Source: JBBDIM01 sp040880405
GTDB lineage: Bacteria > Planctomycetota > Planctomycetia > Pirellulales > Pirellulaceae
Direction: 5' to 3'
Assembly (NCBI GenBank): GCA_040880405.1
Contig: JBBDIM010000180.1
Span: 1 to 13,204 of the forward strand
DNA length: 13,204 bases
Part shown: positions 6,893 to 13,204 of the stretch, piece by piece
Numbering within the stretch: the stretch's first letter is position 1
Layout of the letters: every line of letters starts with the position of its first letter
The notes under the pieces: generated by a model
Databases searched by the model: none
What the model saw: the letters and a program-made list of their open reading frames with translations, nothing else
What the model was told of the DNA's origin: nothing
Program-made: the position numbers and the translations under genes

Positions 6893-8092
6893 TTAATCGT
6901 CGTTGCGAGTTGCGAATTTTGAGACGGGCCGATCGGCGTCCTCGTCGTCCAGATCGAGGTCCAACTGGGAAATCTCCCAGCCGAGCCGTCCCAGCCAGAG
7001 GGCGTAAATGAAGCAGTATCCTACAAACAGCACCGCCACCGGGATAGCCATATACCCCATGACGTAGGCCCGCCACCACAGTAGCGCCCATACCACCGAG
7101 CCGCCCAGCAGGAACAGAATTAACGTCGCCCCCCAAAACAGGGCCCATTTCGCCGGCAAGCGGACAATTGAACCGATCACTGCCGAGCTCCACGGGATGA
7201 ATATCGAACCAGAATCGAGGATCGATAAAAACAACACTGGAAAGGCAAAGAAGGTCAGGGCAAAGCCGAGCCAAGGGAAGATCGCCCCCAGTAGCATCAA
7301 GGGAAACGTCGACAAAAACAGGGCCAAAGCCACGTACAGCGATTCGGCCGCTTTGTCGAAAATGTAAGTCTCCGGCCAGTCCAGTTCCTCGGCACCGCTG
7401 GTAACTGCCGAGACGATGAACAGAACGTAGCTGGCCAGATAAATGAATACCCCAATTCCCACGACCGACGCGCACATGCTCATCAGCATGGTGTACATGT
7501 AACCGCCAAATGTCGTCTGCTCGGTCAGGTTGGCCACCACCGCCTCGAAGACAAAGTAGATCGCCAAGGAGCAAGCCAGTGAAATAAACACCCACCGCAT
7601 TAACACCCCCACGTCACCCAAAATCCGAGCGTCCCCCTTGAACTGCTCCGGTGACAAGTTGAGCGGGTACTTCACCAAGTGCGCTTTGGGATCGTAATCT
7701 TCCGGGGTAGGCCGCTCGCGCGGTTTGTCGGGATCTTTCTCCTTGCGTGGCGCCACGTCATCGAAGGCACTTCTTGGTTTGTTCGAAAGCTCGTTACGAT
7801 GTTTGCCCTCCTCTAACTCCCGTTCGGCCTGGGCTAGTATCGCGGCGCTGCGGGCCTTGGCCGCGGCGGCGTGGTCCGCGTCGTCCGACGCCTTTAAGCC
7901 GTAGTCATCCTCGTCGTCGGTCGCGTCTGGAACCTCCAGCCGAGGGGTCTGGAGCTTGATCGGGAAGACTTTTTCACAGTCGGGGCAGCGAATTTTCCGA
8001 CCGGCGTCCTCCGCTTTGACACTGATCCGCGTTCCACACAGCGGACAAATCGTGACACGCGTGGAGGATTGTGAGCTTTTATGATCGGCCAC
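6893..8092 (-). CDS. zinc-ribbon polytopic membrane protein
   Basis: 399 residues, not a named family to me. Residues 16-39 form a zinc ribbon (CPLC ... CPDC: C16, C19, C36, C39), as often seen at the N-terminus of planctomycete proteins. Residues about 50-140 are a charged, probably disordered linker. Six hydrophobic segments follow (about 161-188, 200-230, 250-270, 273-292, 316-340 and 342-368). The C-terminus is very acidic (LDLDLDDEDAD at 377-387). The start is a GTG at 8092 with AGGGAA on the minus strand upstream. It is the first gene of a three-gene operon, with only seven bases to larB. By position it could serve larB/nnrD-linked metabolism, for instance a metal-linked or scaffold role, but nothing in the sequence shows transport residues. 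The function is unknown. Confidence 0.8.
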   Translation of the reverse strand: MADHKSSQSSTRVTICPLCGTRISVKAEDAGRKIRCPDCEKVFPIKLQTPRLEVPDATDDEDDYGLKASDDADHAAAAKARSAAILAQAERELEEGKHRNELSNKPRSAFDDVAPRKEKDPDKPRERPTPEDYDPKAHLVKYPLNLSPEQFKGDARILGDVGVLMRWVFISLACSLAIYFVFEAVVANLTEQTTFGGYMYTMLMSMCASVVGIGVFIYLASYVLFIVSAVTSGAEELDWPETYIFDKAAESLYVALALFLSTFPLMLLGAIFPWLGFALTFFAFPVLFLSILDSGSIFIPWSSAVIGSIVRLPAKWALFWGATLILFLLGGSVVWALLWWRAYVMGYMAIPVAVLFVGYCFIYALWLGRLGWEISQLDLDLDDEDADRPVSKFATRNDD

Positions 8093-8171
8093 TTTCGATA
8101 TTCCCTAATCCAGTTGTCTCGGTAGTCGGGGCTCGACATGACAAAACCTACAGCCGCGATTATCCTCACTC

Positions 8172-8202
8172 GGCCTCCCCATAAAACAGGAGATGTGAGG
8201 CC
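8172..8202. other. hairpin-forming repeat in the zinc-ribbon/ribF divergent region
   Basis: GGCCTC (8172-8177) pairs exactly with GAGGCC (8197-8202). Overlapping alternatives are CTCAC/GTGAG (8165-8169/8195-8199) and CTCC/GGAG (8175-8178/8189-8192). It lies between divergent genes and has no T-tract. It could be a 5' leader structure of the zinc-ribbon operon or a protein-binding site. Confidence 0.25.
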
Positions 8203-8231
8203 CTGAGCGGAAAAGTTTGCAGCGGACTCGC

Positions 8232-8277
8232 TTGTCACCCCTTACATTTCTCGTGACAATGCGTGGTTTCCCTGTCA
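8232..8277. promoter_or_regulatory. TTGTCAC-N14-GTGACAA operator-like repeat upstream of ribF
   Basis: TTGTCAC (8232-8238) and GTGACAA (8253-8259) are an exact seven-base inverted repeat. A further TGTCA half-site lies at 8273-8277 and another in reverse (TGACA) at 8139-8143. The position, 32-77 bases before the ribF GTG, suits an operator or promoter for ribF and perhaps the divergent operon. The regulator is unknown. Confidence 0.35.
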
Positions 8278-8308
8278 TTAGTCAAGATAACCGGAATATT
8301 TACCCAGC

Positions 8309-9268
8309 GTGAAATTATTTCGCGAACTCGACCCGCTCCCGGCGAGCTACCGAAACGGAGCCCTCGCCATCGGCAACTTCGACGGGGTCCATCAGGGCCA
8401 CGCCGAAATCGTGCAGAGGGTCCGTCAACAGGCCGATCAACTGGGGGGCCCGGCGGTCATTTTCACCTTCGATCCCCACCCGGTTCGCATTCTCCGCCCG
8501 GAAATGACCCCTCCACCGTTGACCTGGACCAACCGGAAGGTCGAGCTGTTAGGAGCACTGGGGATCGACGCGGTGATCGCCTATCCGACCGATCGTGCCC
8601 TGTTGGATCTGACGCCAGAGGAGTTTTTCGAGCAGATTGTGATCCAGCGGATTCAGGCCAACGCGATGGTCGAAGGCCCCAATTTCAACTTCGGCCGAAA
8701 CCGCGCCGGCACAATCGAGACCTTGACGAAATTGTGCGCCGATCATTCAGTCCAGCTCGATATCCTGGAACCATACCGCCTCCCCGGCGAGTCGGAGTTT
8801 GTTTCCAGCAGCCGCATCCGCAAGTTGATCGCCGCGGGAAACGTGGCCGAGGCGGGCTCCATGTTAACCCAACCGTACCGTATCCGCGGGATGGTCACCC
8901 ACGGAGCGGGCCGAGGCGCGAAGCTTGGGTTTCCCACCGCCAACCTGGAAGCGGTCGACACCCTGATTCCAGCCCTTGGCGTGTACGCGGGAGTGGCCCA
9001 TCAGGGTGAAAACGCGTATGCGGCCGCCGTTCATATTGGTCCGAATCCGACGTTCGGTGAGTCGATTCGCAAGATCGAGGCCCATCTGCTCGATTTCCAC
9101 GATTCCATTTATGGCGAACCTTTGGAGCTCTCTTTTTTAGAGCGAATACGAGATGTCGTGACCTTTTCCGACACCGATCAGCTAAAACAACAACTCGCCG
9201 CGGATTTGGCGACCACGCGGAATCGCTTTCAGCAATACCGCAGTCACCCCTCTGCCCCCCGCGGCTGA
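8309..9268 (+). CDS. ribF: bifunctional riboflavin kinase / FAD synthetase
   Basis: 319 residues, normal for bacterial RibF, which makes FMN from riboflavin and then FAD from FMN in the cytoplasm. The N-terminal FMN adenylyltransferase module has GNFDGVHQGH (22-31, the HxGH-type nucleotidyl transfer motif), FTFDPHP (52-58), GPNFNFGRNR (123-132) and SSSRIR (166-171). The C-terminal riboflavin kinase module has GRGAKLGFPTANLE (201-214), GVYAGVA (224-230), PNPTFG (235-240), the catalytic E247 in IEAHLLDF, and IYGEPLELSFLERIRD (257-272). Both modules are complete. The start is a GTG at 8309 without a clear Shine-Dalgarno. nrnA follows after 43 bases and is probably co-transcribed. No FMN riboswitch was recognised upstream. 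Confidence 0.96.
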   Translation: MKLFRELDPLPASYRNGALAIGNFDGVHQGHAEIVQRVRQQADQLGGPAVIFTFDPHPVRILRPEMTPPPLTWTNRKVELLGALGIDAVIAYPTDRALLDLTPEEFFEQIVIQRIQANAMVEGPNFNFGRNRAGTIETLTKLCADHSVQLDILEPYRLPGESEFVSSSRIRKLIAAGNVAEAGSMLTQPYRIRGMVTHGAGRGAKLGFPTANLEAVDTLIPALGVYAGVAHQGENAYAAAVHIGPNPTFGESIRKIEAHLLDFHDSIYGEPLELSFLERIRDVVTFSDTDQLKQQLAADLATTRNRFQQYRSHPSAPRG

Positions 9269-9311
9269 AGTACCCACCCTGTCACGTTCACCCCACGCCG
9301 GACGCTTACGC

Positions 9312-10301
9312 ATGACCATTGATTGGGACCGTTTCGCCACCGTAGTTGAGCAGCATCAATCGTTCCTCCTCACCAGCCACCTTCGTCCCGATTGCGACGC
9401 GATCGGCAGCGAGCGAGCGATGGCGGGCATTTTAAAGGCTCTTGGCAAAGACGTGACCATCGTCAACGCCTCGGAAACCCCCACCCACATTCGCTTCACG
9501 GACCCTGATGGTGAGGTGAAGCAACTGAGGGTCGATGTCCAGGCGGCGGACTTGGTAAACGCCTTCGATGCGATCATGGTTCTCGATACGAGTGCGTGGA
9601 TTCAACTCGGCGAGATGGGGCAGGTCATCCGTGATTCAAACTGTGCGAAGCTCATTTTGGATCACCACCAAGGGGACGACGACCTGGGCGCGGAGGTATT
9701 TAAGGATTCCAATGCCGAAGCGACCGGCCGCTTGGTTTGGGAGGCCGCCCAGAAGCTGGAAGTGAAGCTCACGCCGGAGATCGCCACCCTCATGTTCACC
9801 GCGATCGCCACCGATACCGGCTGGTTCCGCTTCAATTCCGTCACCGGGTTCACCTACCGCGTGATTGGCGATCTGGTCGACCATGGGGCGGTCCCCAGCG
9901 AAATATTTGCCCAGCTTTTTGAGAACGATCGCCTCGAACGAGTGCAGTTACGCGGGCGGATTCTTTCCGGTACACGGGTAATCCACGATGGTCGGTTGGC
10001 ATACAGTATCGCCACGCGGCAAGATTTTGAGAAGTCAGGAGCGGGTGCCGGTGACACCGAGGACGTGATTAATCGAACGATGGCGATTGCCGGCGTGGAA
10101 GCGGCGATTATGTTCATCGAACTACCCGACCGTGAGGAAATTAAAGTGAGCTTCCGGAGTTGCAGCGACCTGGATGTTTCGGCCCTCGCAAGCCAGTTTG
10201 GAGGTGGTGGACACAAGGCGGCCTCCGGCGCGACGATGAATCCCCCCTTGGACGAGGTGGTCCGTCAGGTGCTTGACGCGACAAAATTGGCCATGGGATA
10301 A
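9312..10301 (+). CDS. nrnA: DHH-family oligoribonuclease / pAp phosphatase
   Basis: 329 residues, the size of NrnA. It degrades two- to five-base RNA fragments and converts 3'-phosphoadenosine 5'-phosphate to AMP, linking RNA turnover to sulfur assimilation. The manganese-binding DHH motifs are all present: HLRPDCDAIGS (23-33, with H23, D27 and D29), LDTS with D92, LDHH (116-119), and TDTGWFRF with D168. The DHHA1 substrate domain ends with the hallmark GGGGHKAASG (287-296). Cys replaces the common Gly in PDGDA. It lies 43 bases after ribF on the same strand. In many bacteria nrnA and ribF lie in one cluster with infB, rbfA and truB, which supports the identification. The ATG at 9312 has no strong ribosome site. 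Related DHH proteins (RecJ, GdpP) are excluded by length and lack of extra domains. Confidence 0.92.
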   Translation: MTIDWDRFATVVEQHQSFLLTSHLRPDCDAIGSERAMAGILKALGKDVTIVNASETPTHIRFTDPDGEVKQLRVDVQAADLVNAFDAIMVLDTSAWIQLGEMGQVIRDSNCAKLILDHHQGDDDLGAEVFKDSNAEATGRLVWEAAQKLEVKLTPEIATLMFTAIATDTGWFRFNSVTGFTYRVIGDLVDHGAVPSEIFAQLFENDRLERVQLRGRILSGTRVIHDGRLAYSIATRQDFEKSGAGAGDTEDVINRTMAIAGVEAAIMFIELPDREEIKVSFRSCSDLDVSALASQFGGGGHKAASGATMNPPLDEVVRQVLDATKLAMG

Positions 10302-10317
10302 TAGCGTCCTTCCTTTT

Positions 10318-10334
10318 GGTGCTCCGAAAGCACC
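10318..10334 (+). terminator. possible weak terminator after nrnA
   Basis: GGTGCT (10318-10323) pairs with AGCACC (10329-10334) around CCGAA, 17 bases past the nrnA stop. There is no T-tract after it, so it may act only as a transcript-end hairpin or a rho-associated end. Confidence 0.35.
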
Positions 10335-10417
10335 ACCCACCTCGCCTGATCGCCTGTTTCAAATTGATCCGCTTAGGACTGGCGATTATCGCTCAACTGA
10401 ATCATGATGGAGCTGTG

Positions 10418-10446
10418 CCAATGTCCCTGCCTTTTGTGGACATTGG
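10418..10446. promoter_or_regulatory. CCAATGTCC / GGACATTGG inverted repeat upstream of the Rieske gene
   Basis: Two exact nine-base arms (10418-10426 and 10438-10446) flank an 11-base spacer, 91 bases or more before the Rieske ATG. The symmetry and AT content suit either a dimeric regulator site or an RNA hairpin in the leader. As a terminator for nrnA it lacks a T-tract. Confidence 0.4.
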
Positions 10447-10458
10447 TCATGTGTCGAT

Positions 10459-10486
10459 TTTCCATGGAAATGATTTCCTCGGAAAT
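10459..10486. promoter_or_regulatory. tandem TTTCC-NN-GGAAA dyads upstream of the Rieske gene
   Basis: TTTCCATGGAAA (10459-10470) is a perfect 12-bp palindrome. ATTTCC-TC-GGAAAT (10473-10486) repeats the same half-sites. Their centres are 15 bases apart, and the inner half-sites also make GGAAA-N3-TTTCC. Paired dyads 50-78 bases before the ATG of a respiratory operon look like an operator. The binding protein is unknown. Confidence 0.4.
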
Positions 10487-10536
10487 TAGGGCACATTGCT
10501 TCAGGTTTTCGACACCGCCCACGCAACAAGCAAATC

Positions 10537-11108
10537 ATGTCACACGCAACTCACACGCCCCCTCCGGGCGATGATCGTCGCAGCTTTATGACCAAAGCCG
10601 CGGCGGTTGTGATCGGAGGATTCGTGGCGATCGTTCCCCTGGGAGCCGGTCTGGCCACGTTTCTAGATCCCATCTTCCGCAAATCGAAGGTGGGTAGCTC
10701 ACTCAAAGTCGCCTCGCTCGACGCCTTGCCGGCCGATGGAGTCCCCCGGCGTTTTCCGGTGATCGACGATATGGTTGACGCCTGGAATCGCTACCCGGCT
10801 CAACCGGTGGGTGCGGTCTATCTGCGGCGGATGCCGGAGTCGGACGAGGTCCACGCCTTCAATGCGATCTGCCCGCACGCCGGTTGCTTTGTCGATTTTA
10901 ACACCGCCGCGGGAGACGAGGGACTGTTCCAGTGCCCCTGTCACGATAGCAACTTCATGCCGGATGGTGCCCGTTATCAACCAGAAAAGTGTGCCAGCCC
11001 CCGTGATCTCGACTCGCTGGAAGTCGACGCAGAGAAACTTGCCGCGGGTGAGATTTGGGTTGAGTTCAAGAATTTCCTGGCCGGACACGCGGAGAAAGAA
11101 CCAATCGC

Positions 11109-11112
<4 letters not shown>
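10537..11112 (+). CDS. Rieske 2Fe-2S protein of a bc-type quinol:cytochrome c oxidoreductase
   Basis: 191 residues. The N-terminus has DDRRSFM (12-18), compatible with Tat export, then one membrane anchor (about 21-43); the soluble domain would lie outside the cytoplasmic membrane. Cluster motifs are CPHAGC (112-117) and CPCHDS (133-138): ligands C112, H114, C133 and H136, with C117-C135 as the expected disulfide. Compared with the classical CTHLGC and CPCHGSxY, the Gly is Asp137 and the Tyr position is F140; loss of that Tyr hydrogen bond lowers cluster potential in studied Rieske proteins, which fits a menaquinol enzyme (inference). The stop TGA overlaps the ATG of the cytochrome b gene (ATGA), so the two are translationally coupled subunits of one complex. 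There is no clear Shine-Dalgarno before 10537. Confidence 0.94.

Positions 11113-13204
<2,092 letters not shown>

Noticed and set aside
6882..7595. 237-residue frame on the minus strand overlapping the zinc-ribbon membrane gene
   Set aside because: It is the same strand in a shifted frame with Gly/Arg-rich composition. The other frame has clean membrane helices, a zinc ribbon and proper coupling to larB.
8093..8308. FMN riboswitch upstream of ribF
   Set aside because: The conserved RFN-type sequence blocks were not seen; only protein-site-like repeats are visible.
8263..9009. 248-residue plus-strand frame overlapping ribF
   Set aside because: It is Arg/Pro/Ser-rich with no motif; ribF in the other frame carries every expected signature.

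Overview
The window looks like a chromosomal segment of a planctomycete, probably of the Pirellulales type. This rests on three observations: high-GC coding with frequent GTG starts and mixed-quality ribosome binding sites; a small tyrosine-rich exported protein that resembles a family I remember from planctomycetes; and a quinol oxidase-type Rieske gene followed by a cytochrome b fused to a c-type cytochrome. No rRNA or tRNA, CRISPR array, transposase, phage gene or recognisable defence system was seen. Most genes are housekeeping or redox genes.

Layout. (1) 162-1544, minus: a PAS / AAA+ / Fis-HTH regulator whose ATPase core is degenerate. It is divergent from 1739-2950, plus, an M20 zinc peptidase/deacylase. 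A strong bidirectional terminator (2961-2995) separates the latter from the convergent genes beyond. (2) 3049-3372, minus: tyrosine-rich secreted protein. 3586-4368, minus: metallo-beta-lactamase-fold hydrolase. 4530-4769, minus: 79-residue orphan protein. (3) 4770-5214: about 445 bases with no convincing gene but several inverted repeats. (4) 8092 to 5215, minus: a tight three-gene operon, zinc-ribbon membrane protein - larB - nnrD. LarB acts on nicotinic acid adenine dinucleotide and NnrD repairs hydrated NAD(P)H, so the two enzymes share pyridine-nucleotide chemistry. (5) 8309-10301, plus: ribF then nrnA, a flavin-cofactor kinase/adenylyltransferase and a nanoRNase/pAp phosphatase that neighbour each other in the translation-gene cluster of many bacteria. 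(6) 10537 to the right edge, plus: a Rieske protein overlapping (ATGA) a very long cytochrome b-cytochrome c fusion that is still open at base 13204. Together these form the core of a bc-type quinol:cytochrome c oxidoreductase.

Most worth a second look: the b6/IV/di-haem c fusion with its long acidic Pro-Glu tail; the regulator that has lost its Walker lysine, sigma-54 contact loop and sensor II arginine; paired operator-like palindromes upstream of the Rieske gene; and the structured non-coding stretch at 4892-5117. The window shows no clear sign of an entirely new system. These are variants and candidates, stated from reading the sequence alone without database comparison.
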